Assembly: GCA_964291505.2 (NCBI GenBank) | Contig: OZ220216.1 | Location: 1,426,001 to 1,490,000, forward strand | From: Kistimonas sp964291505 | GTDB lineage: Bacteria; Pseudomonadota; Gammaproteobacteria; Pseudomonadales; Endozoicomonadaceae | Reading direction: 5' to 3' | Length of the DNA stretch: 64,000 nucleotides | Shown: positions 34,778 through 42,953 of the stretch, piece by piece | How positions within the stretch are numbered: the stretch's first letter is position 1 | How the letters are laid out: each line of letters starts with the position of its first letter | Notes under the pieces: model-generated | Told to the model about the DNA's origin: nothing | Seen by the model: only the letters and a program-made list of their open reading frames with translations | Database searches by the model: none | Translations under genes and position numbers: made by a program

Positions 34778-34869
34778 GAACAGTTCTGTGCCTTTACGTT
34801 GGGCTGGTGTCGTCGTTGGCAGCCATCAGTCTTTCCGGCTTATAGCGCACTATAATGCCGGCTATTCAG

Positions 34870-34917
34870 CGTATAAGTGATTGCCAAGCCTGACTGATCT
34901 GGCCTAGCACTTATACG
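34870..34917. repeat. Inverted repeat between guaC and the GST gene
   Basis: Perfect 10-bp arms CGTATAAGTG / CACTTATACG separated by 28 bp; an inner pair GCCA / TGGC extends the symmetry. It lies about midway between divergent guaC and the GST gene and could fold as an RNA hairpin or bind a dimeric regulator. A TATAAT (34851-34856) is just to its left. Confidence 0.5.
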
Positions 34918-35036
34918 GGCGGAGTATCAGTGAAATACTGTTCGTTGTAAAGTTTTTAACCGGCGCCTGCCATGGTCTTCTTTTGGCTATGAGGGCTGAA
35001 TGTTGAGCGTACAGGCTGCTGGGAAGGAGTACCGCG

Positions 35037-35642
35037 ATGAAACTGTATAGCCGCAATGTGTCGCCTGCGGATCAGATGGTTCGACTGGCGTTGCTGTTCA
35101 AGGATATCGATCATGTGATGGCTGAGTCAGATGCCGAGGCGCTGGCCGGGTTGCATTATCAGGGTGGGGCACATGAATCCCCGGTACTCGATACGGGGGA
35201 TCAGCAGCTGACACAGGCCATGGCAATCCTTGAGTATCTTGAGGATGTTCATCCTGAGCCTGCGTTATTGCCGGAACAGCCCCTGGTGCGCGCCAGAGTT
35301 CGTAGTTTTGCCCAGCTGATTTTCAGCGATATCCAGCCTTATGCCCATGCGCGGGTGTCAGGTTATATGGAAAACCGTTTGCAAATAGCGAGGGAGGAGC
35401 AGGCACTCTGGTTTTGTCACTGGCTGGAAACCGGTCTTGCACGGCTGGAATTTATGCTGGCTCACCAGGCCCAGACGGGGACTTATTGTTTTGGTGAGCA
35501 GCTCACTATGGCGGATTTGATACTGGTGCCGCTGGTAGTGACGGCAGGGAGACTGGATATTGATATGCGTTCATTTCCACATATTTCCCGCATTGTCGAG
35601 AATTGCATGGAGCTTGAACTGTTCGAGTGGTTGCAGTCTTGA
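35037..35642 (+). CDS. Glutathione S-transferase family protein (zeta/maleylacetoacetate isomerase-like)
   Basis: 201 residues with the two-domain GST layout. The N-terminal thioredoxin-like half contains ESPVLDTGDQQLTQAMAILEYLED, the glutathione-binding Pro and Gln-Ala element, and the C-terminal helical half has QPLVRARVRSFAQLIFSDIQPYAHARV, which resembles maleylacetoacetate isomerases. The SSASYRV active-site motif of true MaiA is replaced (SPADQMVR), so the reaction is uncertain. No tyrosine-degradation genes are adjacent. The ATG follows AAGGAG. It could be a stress or detoxification GST. Confidence 0.8.
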   Translation: MKLYSRNVSPADQMVRLALLFKDIDHVMAESDAEALAGLHYQGGAHESPVLDTGDQQLTQAMAILEYLEDVHPEPALLPEQPLVRARVRSFAQLIFSDIQPYAHARVSGYMENRLQIAREEQALWFCHWLETGLARLEFMLAHQAQTGTYCFGEQLTMADLILVPLVVTAGRLDIDMRSFPHISRIVENCMELELFEWLQS

Positions 35643-35693
35643 TACCGGTGCGACGCAAGCGTACGTGCACCGGTAATATTGATTGTGTCGGGA

Positions 35694-36314
35694 TCAGTTG
35701 ATCAATGTGTTGATCTTGGTCTTGATAAGATCCATGGCAATACGGTTTTTGCCGCCCCTGGGAATGATCAGGTCAGCATGCTGGCGCGAGGGCTCAATAA
35801 ACTGCTGGAACATTGGTCGGACCGTTTCCATGTACTGGCTGATGACAGACTCCATATCCCGTCCGCGGCTCACAATATCCCGCTGCAGGCGGCGGATCAG
35901 GCAGATGTCAAGTGGTGTATCCATATAGAAGCGCAGGTCAAACTGCTTGCGGACATCCGGGTTGACAAACAGCAGGATGCCCTCATAAATCACCACCCGT
36001 GAAGGGCGTACGGTGCGGGTTTCGCTGGTGCGGTTATGGATGGAATAATCGTAGGTCGGAACCTGGATGGCTTCCCCTTGCTTGAGCATCTGGAGATGCT
36101 GCAGCATCAGGTTATGGTCGATCGCGTCCGGGTGGTCGTAGTTGGTGAGAACACGTTCATCCATGCTCAGGTGTGACTGGTCCTTGTAATAGGAATCCTC
36201 GGATATAACGCTGAGGTGTTCGCTTTTCAGTTCTTCAACCAGGGTTTCAGCCAGCAGGCTTTTTCCGGAAGCTGAAGCGCCGGCAATACCGACCAGGATG
36301 GGTTTCTGTGGCAT
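35694..36314 (-). CDS. udk: Uridine kinase
   Basis: Phosphorylates uridine (and cytidine) in pyrimidine salvage. 206 residues. The P-loop GASASGKS is at residues 12-19, the base/substrate region contains DSYYKDQSHLS and NYDHPDAIDH, and the lid segment RRLQRDIVSRGRDMESVISQY is present. It is single-domain without a phosphoribosyltransferase fusion. It is convergent with the GST gene (51 bp apart). Confidence 0.95.
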   Translation of the reverse strand: MPQKPILVGIAGASASGKSLLAETLVEELKSEHLSVISEDSYYKDQSHLSMDERVLTNYDHPDAIDHNLMLQHLQMLKQGEAIQVPTYDYSIHNRTSETRTVRPSRVVIYEGILLFVNPDVRKQFDLRFYMDTPLDICLIRRLQRDIVSRGRDMESVISQYMETVRPMFQQFIEPSRQHADLIIPRGGKNRIAMDLIKTKINTLIN

Positions 36315-36522
36315 GGGGAAATCTCTGAGGCAGACGCGGTATAAATACCGCCAACTATAGCTGAGCCTTGGGTTTAGCTGAATTCGTCATTCTACGTAAC
36401 CCGTTGTTTATCCGCTGGCGTTTGTGTGTGTTGCCTGGATCGGTTATAAAACGGCGCTTTTTGGGGCCGCTATAGGCCTGTACGGTTGTAATTGATTTCA
36501 GGGCGAGATGACAGGATACGGT

Positions 36523-37566
36523 ATGAATGTGCTGACAAATCCCAGCCAGCTGCTGGTTAAAAACAGTGATGTGCTGGAGGCTGAACGTATTCTCGTTGTA
36601 CAGCCGGAAAACGATCACTTTGTGCCGCAGCTGAGTCAGCAGGGTGCGGCGTCAGTCAATGTTTATACCACCAGTGAGGCGGTTCGCTCACGGCTTGCAG
36701 ATCTTGGTGTCAACGAAGAATGTCTTGCTTATGGCGCCTGTATTCCCGGTCAGAAAGAAAAGCCGGATACCATTATTGTGTATTTGCAGAAAAGCCGGGA
36801 GTTCATGAATTACCTGTTGGCAATGTGTCTGCCTCTGCTGCCAGACAATGGTCGTTTGTTGCTGGTGGGTGAAAATAGTCATGGTATAAAGTCCTGGCAA
36901 AAGCGGCTGGCGACGTATGGTGATGTCGAAAAGATTGATTCTGCCCGTCACTGTTCGTTGTATGTATTAACACTAGCGGTTAAACATTCGCAGTTTGTTA
37001 TTGACGACTGGAAAGCATCATTTGAAGAGGTCGTGAATGATGTATGTATCAAGGCGGTGACATTGCCTGGGGTATTTAATCATGGCCGTTTGGATGTGGG
37101 CACCCGGTTATTGCTGGAAACCATGGAGACGGGTTTTAAAGGCGATATTCTCGATTTTGGTTGTGGCTCGGGCGTTGTTGGTACCTGGTTGGCGAAGCGG
37201 TTTCCGGGCATTCGCCTGTCACTGCTCGATAATGACGCCATGGCCTTGGCAGCTACCCGTGAAACTTGCCGGATTAATGAGGTCGAGCCTGTGGCTGTCA
37301 TTGGCAGTAATGGTTTGGAAAACGTCCGTGGACGTTTTAATGCGATTGTTTCCAATCCTCCTTTTCATGAAGGGGTGAAAACGCAGTATGAAACAACCGA
37401 GCAATTTCTCAGGGAATCGAAGTCACTGTTGAAAACCAGAGGACGCCTGCGGATTGTGGCTAACAGTTTTCTGCGTTATCCGCCGATTATCGAAGCTGTT
37501 TTTGGACACTGCCATGTTTTGGCAAAACGGGATGGTTTTACGGTTTATGAAGCCATTAATGGCTGA
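36523..37566 (+). CDS. rsmC: 16S rRNA m2G1207 methyltransferase RsmC
   Basis: Methylates G1207 of 16S rRNA in the 30S subunit. 347 residues from the ATG at 36523 (AGGA seven bases upstream), starting MNVLTNPSQLLVKNSDVLE; the frame is open to 36508. The N-terminal half is a diverged methyltransferase-like domain and the C-terminal half is catalytic, with SAM motif ILDFGCGSGVVGTWLA and the adenine-modification-like NPPFHEGVKT. Overall likeness to E. coli RsmC, including LPGVFNHGRLDVGT, is clear. Monocistronic, divergent from udk. Confidence 0.94.
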   Translation: MNVLTNPSQLLVKNSDVLEAERILVVQPENDHFVPQLSQQGAASVNVYTTSEAVRSRLADLGVNEECLAYGACIPGQKEKPDTIIVYLQKSREFMNYLLAMCLPLLPDNGRLLLVGENSHGIKSWQKRLATYGDVEKIDSARHCSLYVLTLAVKHSQFVIDDWKASFEEVVNDVCIKAVTLPGVFNHGRLDVGTRLLLETMETGFKGDILDFGCGSGVVGTWLAKRFPGIRLSLLDNDAMALAATRETCRINEVEPVAVIGSNGLENVRGRFNAIVSNPPFHEGVKTQYETTEQFLRESKSLLKTRGRLRIVANSFLRYPPIIEAVFGHCHVLAKRDGFTVYEAING

Positions 37567-37618
37567 TAGCTGAGCAGGTGATGGCAGAGTTTTTTTCTGC
37601 CATCACCTGTTGCTGTAT

Positions 37619-38164
37619 TTACAGTGAGCTTAACAGTGTCGCAACGGCCTGCTTGAGTCGCTGATCTCGTTGTTCAGGGTCAAGGCCTTTCAGCATGACC
37701 CCTTGCAGTGCGCCATTCCACAGTATTTCGTCTGTATCCGCCCGAATCAGGGTTATTCCGATGGTGAGCTTGCTGTCTTCCTGGCTGATCACCAGGCCCG
37801 GGTTCAGGCCCATGGCTGAAGCCAACTCTGCATCACTCAGGAGGTATTCAGAGGCAAGGCCGAATCGAACCCGGATCGTGTGTTCAGTCAGTTCCCCTTC
37901 ATGTAGCCCTTTGTTTTCGAGTGTTGCCTTGATCACGTTCTCAAGGCGTGTATAAGCAGCATCCCTCATGGGTACCAGTGGGTCTTCACGGGGAACATAA
38001 ACGGGCTCGTAGACGGCAGCATCATAGTGTTTGATGTCGAAGGGTTTCTGGACGCCGGTTGTCATGGCGTAACTGGCAAGATTGTGTTCATTCGACAGAT
38101 TGGAGCAGGCGGACAGCATGAATGCCATGCAGCCAAGGGCGAGTGCGGTTGTCAGGGATCGCAT
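37619..38164 (-). CDS. Putative lipoprotein of unknown function
   Basis: 181 residues. A signal peptide MRSLTTALALGCMAFMLSAC carries a lipobox LSAC with Cys20, so it should be lipidated; Ser at +2 predicts outer-membrane sorting. The mature part has no membrane span and an alternating beta/alpha pattern ending in a helical DPEQRDQRLKQAVATLLSSL. It resembles small DUF4136/YajG-like lipoproteins in layout, but I cannot assign a family. It follows rsmC convergently with 52 bp between stops, and its promoter side faces the accessory segment. Confidence 0.8.
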   Translation of the reverse strand: MRSLTTALALGCMAFMLSACSNLSNEHNLASYAMTTGVQKPFDIKHYDAAVYEPVYVPREDPLVPMRDAAYTRLENVIKATLENKGLHEGELTEHTIRVRFGLASEYLLSDAELASAMGLNPGLVISQEDSKLTIGITLIRADTDEILWNGALQGVMLKGLDPEQRDQRLKQAVATLLSSL

Positions 38165-38498
38165 GGTTTGACTCCTGCTTTGTTCTTTTGGATTCGAATC
38201 GGTCTGTTTATTGTTGCTCTTATTGTGCCCGTTTCAGTCGGGTTTGAATATTGTTGTACCGTCAATGGATAGAAAAGACGAAACGGTTATGACGCTCATT
38301 GTCTCTCCGTTATTACTGTTGCAGTGTTTATTTCAATGCTGTCTATTCAGTGCGTTTTAACGCTGGAATCAGCATCAATAGCGCATTTGGAAATAGCGAA
38401 TTACCGGGCGATTTCGTTTTAATCAGCTTGAGGGGTATCTGACTACATATCCTTATAGGAATCAGCCGTTATATCACTCGGGTAGGGAGGTGTGTTGA
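38165..38498. other. Left boundary interval of the accessory segment
   Basis: 334 bp between the lipoprotein gene (minus) and the chaperone pseudogene (plus). No gene, tRNA fragment or direct repeat matching the right-hand tRNA-Arg was found. It presumably holds both divergent promoters; I see no convincing -35/-10 pair. Confidence 0.4.
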
Positions 38499-38982
38499 AT
38501 GACGGGGGTAAGGGGATTATTAGCATCGCTGGGGGTGGATGCCCCACTGTTAGGGCGCCTGAAGGATGGTGAAACCATTGCAAGTCACAAAAAGTTTGAT
38601 CCTCAATTGCTGGAGGCAATCCACGCCATAGCTTATGCCCGTTATGAAGCCGGGCATGTCGAGGAAGCTGAATCGTTGTTTCTGTTTCTGGGTATGCATG
38701 ATCACACGGAACCGCGTTATCTCCAGGGGGTTGGGATGCTGTCGTTTTGCTTTGGGCGATTCAGACAGTGCCGTAGCCTTGCTGGAACAGGCGATTACGC
38801 TGGATGAGCAAAATCCCCACGCATTATTGGCGCTTGGATCGGTTTATGAGGCATCCGGTGAGATGGTACAGGCTCAGCAGATGTTTGAGCGGGCGATTCA
38901 GGCGTGTGGTGATCAGTCGCAATTACGAGCGGAATTAGGACTGGCTAAACAGGCATTACAGGCTATGCAGGAGGCAGGCTGA
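38499..38982 (+). pseudogene. LcrH/SycD-type TPR secretion chaperone, copy 1 (single +1 frameshift)
   Basis: Type III secretion class II chaperones are about 160-residue TPR proteins that hold translocators before export. Reading from 38499 (GGGAGG ribosome site), frame 1 gives TPR-like helices up to GVGMLSF. The following part, from ALGDSDSAVALLEQAI to the stop at 38982, lies in the next frame. Removing one T from the TTTT at 38745-38748 restores a 160-residue protein that aligns end to end with copy 2 at 40143 (162 residues). As sequenced it would be cut at 38807 after about 102 residues. This may be a true mutation, a homopolymer sequencing error or, less likely, a slippery site. The stop overlaps the start of the next gene (TGATG), the usual coupling of chaperone and cargo. 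Confidence 0.8.
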
Positions 38983-40076
38983 TGGCAAGAATTGATGGGA
39001 CATCGGGCAATCAGCCTGTCAGGCCTCAGGAAGAACTCACTCCCGGTCAGATTGAACGGACGACAGTATCGGCAGGTAATCTTGGCCAGGGCGTGAGTTT
39101 CGGGCAGGTTTCTGAAAACTCTGTCGATGGTGTCGTAAGGCAGGATGGCGGCCGCCTGCTTTTGGCACCGCCAACGTCAACCGATGTGAGTTATCTAGGC
39201 ACTCTGTCTCCGGATCAGCTTGAGTCATTACTGAATGGGTTAAAAGCTGAAAAGGAAGATCTTGAGATCAAGAATCAGGTTGAAATTCTGGAAGATCTCA
39301 AGGCTCGTAAAGAAGAAAAAAGCGCACAAAAGACCGTGGAGCTGCTGGAACGACTGGAAAATGCTCAGGAGGACCGCTCCTGTGGTGTGGTTAAGGCGGT
39401 ATTTGGTGCGCTGTTGGGGCCGGTTGGTATTCCTTTATTGGTGACAGGTATTCAGCAGGCGGAAAGTGCGAAGCATCGAATGGAATCTGTGAATGCTGAG
39501 ATTAAACACTACTATCTTCAGCATTATGGTGAGGAAGGCGCAGCAGCGATTGAAAAGTTTCAGGATGAATATGAAGATGCCTTTTCTCCTCAAGTTACAC
39601 GTAGAGTTTCTTATGGGCACCGGACGCCACTCACTTATTCTCCTCGTGTGCATTCTTATGATGTATCAGTCAAAAATGTTGAGGCAAAGCAACATGATTT
39701 GAAAATGAAGGCTGATGAGTTGCTGACTTCCGGCGTTATTAGTGAAACAGTGCACAATGATCTGATTCAGTTGATTGCTCGTAAGGCAGATAGTCAGGAT
39801 GTTGCTGCTGTCTTTTTGTATGATGCCGTATCGCATTCCGCAGGGTATGACGCACCAGATGATGCATCTTCGGAGGCACCATCACCGGTAGAGTCTAATG
39901 AGACCATGTCACCGGTAGAGTTCCAGAAATGGTTCGCGAAGTTTGTCAGGGATTCAGAAGCCGAAGAGGAAATGATGTCGGATATCCAAAGGAAGATTGA
40001 GGAAGCTAAATACGCTGTGTTATCTGGGGCAAAAGATCAGCGAAGCTTACTGCAAAATCAAAATCATAATATTTAG
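38982..40076 (+). CDS. Putative type III secreted translocator/effector, copy 1
   Basis: 364 residues, start overlapping the chaperone stop, GGAGG eight bases upstream. The N-terminus (1-60) is Ser/Gly/Gln-rich and probably disordered, as in T3S signals. A heptad-rich coiled coil (about 78-130, containing LLNGLKAEKEDLE and ILEDLKARKEEKSAQKT) comes next, then one hydrophobic segment (135-157, VVKAVFGALLGPVGIPLLV). A second helical half and an acidic helical C-terminus (EFQKWFAKFVRDSEAEEE) follow. This layout resembles YopD-like minor translocators, but I see no clear sequence identity with a known one. It is paralogous to the protein at 40624, mainly in the coiled coil and the C-terminus. Function by analogy with its chaperone; no enzyme motif seen. 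Confidence 0.65.
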   Translation: MARIDGTSGNQPVRPQEELTPGQIERTTVSAGNLGQGVSFGQVSENSVDGVVRQDGGRLLLAPPTSTDVSYLGTLSPDQLESLLNGLKAEKEDLEIKNQVEILEDLKARKEEKSAQKTVELLERLENAQEDRSCGVVKAVFGALLGPVGIPLLVTGIQQAESAKHRMESVNAEIKHYYLQHYGEEGAAAIEKFQDEYEDAFSPQVTRRVSYGHRTPLTYSPRVHSYDVSVKNVEAKQHDLKMKADELLTSGVISETVHNDLIQLIARKADSQDVAAVFLYDAVSHSAGYDAPDDASSEAPSPVESNETMSPVEFQKWFAKFVRDSEAEEEMMSDIQRKIEEAKYAVLSGAKDQRSLLQNQNHNI

Positions 40077-40142
40077 TTAGTCTTTTTTGGGGAATTAGGG
40101 TGTGCAGGAATTATATTTGATGTCAGGCCTAAGAGGTGCAAC

Positions 40143-40631
40143 ATGTCTGAGTTAAAAAATGTCATTAAGGCACTGGGTATAGAATCAAGTGTTTTATGGC
40201 GGTTGCGAGATGGATTCACTATCGCTGAATTTAAAGGAATTGATGAAGGTGTGCTTGAAGCTATCTATTCAATGGCTGTGATTAATTTTCAATCGGGTAA
40301 ATTGAGAGAGGCGGAGCAACAGTTCTTTTTTCTTTTTTTGCATAATCATAGCGAATCGAAATTTTTGGTTGGACTGGCTGTTTGTCGGTTTGAGATGGGG
40401 TTTCCTGATAATGCTATTGGGTTATTGAAAATGGCTTTGGGATATAATGATCAAGATTGCCATGCTAGAGCGGCTTTAGGGCGTATGCTGCTGAGTCTAG
40501 GTCGGCATAGTGAAGCTGTAGTTACGTTCGACGAGTTATTAGAGGTAGCAAAAGGAAGGGCTGACTTTAAAAAAGATGAAAAGAAGATCGAAGCATTTTT
40601 GAAGTCGTTTAAGGAGAATAGTGATGTCTAA
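40143..40631 (+). CDS. LcrH/SycD-type TPR secretion chaperone, copy 2
   Basis: 162-residue cytosolic TPR protein, intact. Three TPR-like helical pairs are visible, with the diagnostic LcrH spacing: EAEQQFFFLFLHNHSESKFL, GLAVCRFEMGFPDNAIGLL and HARAALGRMLLSLGRHSEAV. It parallels copy 1 at the same positions (for example REAEQ versus EEAES, and HNHSESKFL versus HDHTEPRYL). It would bind the secreted protein encoded just downstream, whose ATG overlaps its stop by 8 bp. The coding sequence is clearly richer in A and T than the housekeeping genes around it, suggesting acquisition or faster drift. AGAGG precedes the ATG. Confidence 0.8.
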   Translation: MSELKNVIKALGIESSVLWRLRDGFTIAEFKGIDEGVLEAIYSMAVINFQSGKLREAEQQFFFLFLHNHSESKFLVGLAVCRFEMGFPDNAIGLLKMALGYNDQDCHARAALGRMLLSLGRHSEAVVTFDELLEVAKGRADFKKDEKKIEAFLKSFKENSDV

Positions 40632-41589
40632 GGTGGAGGGTGGTAATAATTATATCCCTGTTCAGAAGTTGAATGATATGGAGCCAAATGCCAATGTTTC
40701 TATTGGATCGGGCAATATCGATAATAGGATTGGTGTTAGTTATTTATCTGAGCAGCAACAAGCTTCGTTACAGTCCCTGGTTGGTGGAGGTTTTCAGCTG
40801 GCGGAACCCCTTGCGGGTAATAGTCATGGTCTTGCTTCGATTGATCCGCAGTCATTATTGTCGCTTTTGCAGGGGCTGAAAGCTGAAAAAAGTGATCTTG
40901 AAACAGAAAATCAGATAGAAGTACTCAAAGATCTAAAGGCCAGAAAAGAAGAAAGTGCACAAAAAACAATTGACCTTTTGGAAGGCCGTTCAGAAGCAGA
41001 GTCTGTGAGTAAGTGTGAAAAAGCTGTTATGTCCTTTGCGCTAGCTACGTCGCCCGGTCTTGCGTTTAGTCCTAGCTTCATGGAGAAATATAACGCTACT
41101 GTAAATGGCGTCGATAAGATTAACGATAAAATTGATTCACTGTATTCGAGTTACTATGGCAATGAAGGTGCTTTGTCATTGAAAGAATATGTTAATGAAT
41201 ATGATAAAATAGATGAAGCATTGCGTCATGAAAAATTGGATGAGTTGATGGATAAAGGGATTATAGATAGTGAAATGTATACTGATGTTAGTCAATTGAT
41301 TAATGGCCAGGCGCCACGTCTAGATGTTGAGGCAGTGTTTTTGCATGAGGCGATTAATCATGCAGATGAAAAAACTTTTTCAGAGATAGATTCTGTTACC
41401 AAGTATCATCTTGAGAATAAAGAAGAGCCAATGTCAAATGCTGAATTTTTGAAATGGTTTAAAGATAAGGTTGCAGAAGAGGAGAGGCTTGAGAGAGCAT
41501 TGAAGGATATTGAAGAGGCTATTGAATCAATAATGCAAGGAGCATCAGGTCAGAGAGAATTATATAGTATGCAAAACCGGGGGGTTTGA
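40624..41589 (+). CDS. Putative type III secreted translocator/effector, copy 2
   Basis: 321 residues from the ATG at 40624, with AAGGAG upstream, overlapping the chaperone gene. An Asn/Gly/Ser-rich N-terminus is followed by the same coiled-coil block as copy 1 (residues 73-120: SLLQGLKAEKSDLE, then VLKDLKARKEESAQKT). The central hydrophobic segment is weak (VMSFALATSPGLAFSP), so membrane insertion is less certain than for copy 1. The C-terminal EFLKWFKDKVAEEERLE matches EFQKWFAKFVRDSEAEEE of copy 1. AT-rich coding. No known domain recognised; role inferred from the chaperone pairing. Confidence 0.6.
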   Translation: MSKVEGGNNYIPVQKLNDMEPNANVSIGSGNIDNRIGVSYLSEQQQASLQSLVGGGFQLAEPLAGNSHGLASIDPQSLLSLLQGLKAEKSDLETENQIEVLKDLKARKEESAQKTIDLLEGRSEAESVSKCEKAVMSFALATSPGLAFSPSFMEKYNATVNGVDKINDKIDSLYSSYYGNEGALSLKEYVNEYDKIDEALRHEKLDELMDKGIIDSEMYTDVSQLINGQAPRLDVEAVFLHEAINHADEKTFSEIDSVTKYHLENKEEPMSNAEFLKWFKDKVAEEERLERALKDIEEAIESIMQGASGQRELYSMQNRGV

Positions 41590-42009
41590 TTTTATATCAG
41601 GTCAATGAGTTTTAATATGATTACTGCGTTGTCTGTTATCAGAAAAATTTAAAATGTGTCTTTGAAATGCTTGTCGCTAAGTTAAATTGTATTTGCTGAG
41701 TTGGTTTGGATAGCGAAAATTCGTGATCTTTGGCTAGGTACCCCATTGCACAAACAGCTGCTCTGGCGCTGAAATATGAACGGGATCGTATAGAAAAGGA
41801 TATCAAGCGGTTGAAGGATCGTCTTTTGGGTCTTGAGCAATAAGCAAAGGAGAAAGGGGTGCGGCTGGGAGTGGTATCGGGAGATTTAGGGGCGTTTGCA
41901 GAAAAATCCCTAGCCTCAGCCTAAGTGTCCCCACAAGTGTCCCCAGATTGGGATTTTTAAACCTTGTCGGATGCGTGGTTATGCGTGGTTACTAAGTGAT
42001 TGATTTTTC
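41590..42009. other. Non-coding junction between the secretion pairs and tRNA-Arg, with a possible gene remnant
   Basis: 420 bp. An AT-rich part precedes a 37-codon frame starting TTG at 41730 and stopping at 41843, with charged helical ending (ALKYERDRIEKDIKRLKDRL). It has no ribosome site and looks like the tail of a lost gene. Closer to the tRNA are two sets of short direct repeats (listed separately). This is the 3' side of the tRNA, the place where integrases insert islands, but no integrase is present. Confidence 0.45.
41923..41991. repeat. Short direct repeats beside tRNA-Arg(CCU)
   Basis: AAGTGTCCCCA occurs at 41923-41933 and 41935-41945, separated by one base. ATGCGTGGTT occurs twice in tandem at 41971-41990. 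Paired short direct repeats next to a tRNA 3' end resemble the arm-type sites of tyrosine-recombinase attachment regions; this is an interpretation. Confidence 0.6.
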
Positions 42010-42085
42010 TGGCGTCCCTACCAGGACTCGAACCTGGATCGGCCGCTTAGGAGGCGGCTGTTCTATCCGGTTGAACTATAGGGAC
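42010..42085 (-). tRNA. tRNA-Arg(CCU)
   Basis: 76 nt on the minus strand. Acceptor arms GTCCCTA / TAGGGAC pair, anticodon loop CTCCTAA gives CCU (codon AGG), T loop GTTCGAGTC, and CCA is encoded. The 3' end faces the accessory segment at lower coordinates. The gene is complete. Confidence 0.96.
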
Positions 42086-42237
42086 ATTGCTTGAACTAAC
42101 GTCTATACAATTAAGCACATATAGCTGTTGTCGCTCATCCAGATGCGTCGCTATCATAGACGATTATATGGCTTTTCATCAATAGCTTGTCTTGTTAGTG
42201 TCTTTGGATTGTCGCCCGGATGAAACCCTCCTGAATC

Positions 42238-42930
42238 ATGAAGTTGTCGATCATTATCCCGGTCTTGAATGAAGCATCTGTCTTACGGCAAAAGTTGTCT
42301 GGACTGCAATGTTTCAGAACCGCTGGTCATGAACTAATTCTGGTGGATGGCGGAAGTGATGATGAAAGCCTCCTCACAGCAGAAGGGCTGGTCGATCAGG
42401 CGATCAGTGCGTCAAGAGGGCGCAGTTTACAAATGAATGCCGGAGCAGAGATTGCAACGGGCGATGTTTTGCTGTTTTTACATGCCGATACCACGTTGCC
42501 GATGGATGCTGATGTGCTGATAGCAAACTGTCTGAGAGCCGGTGAAGGATGGGGGCGATTTGATGTCCGGTTAACAGGGCAGCATGGTTTATTCCGAATT
42601 GTTGAGCGGATGATAAGTTGGCGGTCTCGACTGACCGGGATTGCTTCCGGTGACCAGGGCATGTTTGTTTCGGCTGGCCTGTTTAACCGGCTGGAAGGCT
42701 TTGCCCCTATCCCGTTGATGGAAGACCTTGAACTTTCCCGGCGACTGATTAAGATTCAGCGACCGCATTGCCTGAAGGCCTGTGTGGTCACGGATAGTCG
42801 GCGCTGGGAAAAGCATGGCATCTTGAGGACTGTACTGCTGATGTGGCGTTTGCGTATACAGTTTTACGCCGGTGTTGCCCCGGAAAAGCTGTCTAAGTCG
42901 TATCGAACCAATGGTAAGGGCTCTGCTTGA
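42238..42930 (+). CDS. Family 2 glycosyltransferase-like protein (rSAM/selenodomain-associated transferase 2 type)
   Basis: 230 residues with a GT-A fold start, KLSIIIPVLNEASVL, and the nucleotide-sugar motif LVDGGSDDES. A second acidic motif is LLFLHADTTLP and a catalytic-like segment is GIASGDQGMFVS...PLMEDLELSRRL. The match is to the family named rSAM/selenodomain-associated transferase 2, which usually pairs with transferase 1, found directly downstream here. The substrate is unknown. No radical-SAM or seleno-domain partner is seen nearby. It begins 152 bp after tRNA-Arg. Confidence 0.8.
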   Translation: MKLSIIIPVLNEASVLRQKLSGLQCFRTAGHELILVDGGSDDESLLTAEGLVDQAISASRGRSLQMNAGAEIATGDVLLFLHADTTLPMDADVLIANCLRAGEGWGRFDVRLTGQHGLFRIVERMISWRSRLTGIASGDQGMFVSAGLFNRLEGFAPIPLMEDLELSRRLIKIQRPHCLKACVVTDSRRWEKHGILRTVLLMWRLRIQFYAGVAPEKLSKSYRTNGKGSA

Positions 42931-42953
42931 TTACTGAATACTAGGGACAGTGT

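Noticed and set aside
38499..38982. Programmed frameshifting in the first chaperone
   Set aside because: Only a T4 run, with no stimulating hairpin or slippery heptamer of a known type. Mutation or sequencing error is simpler.
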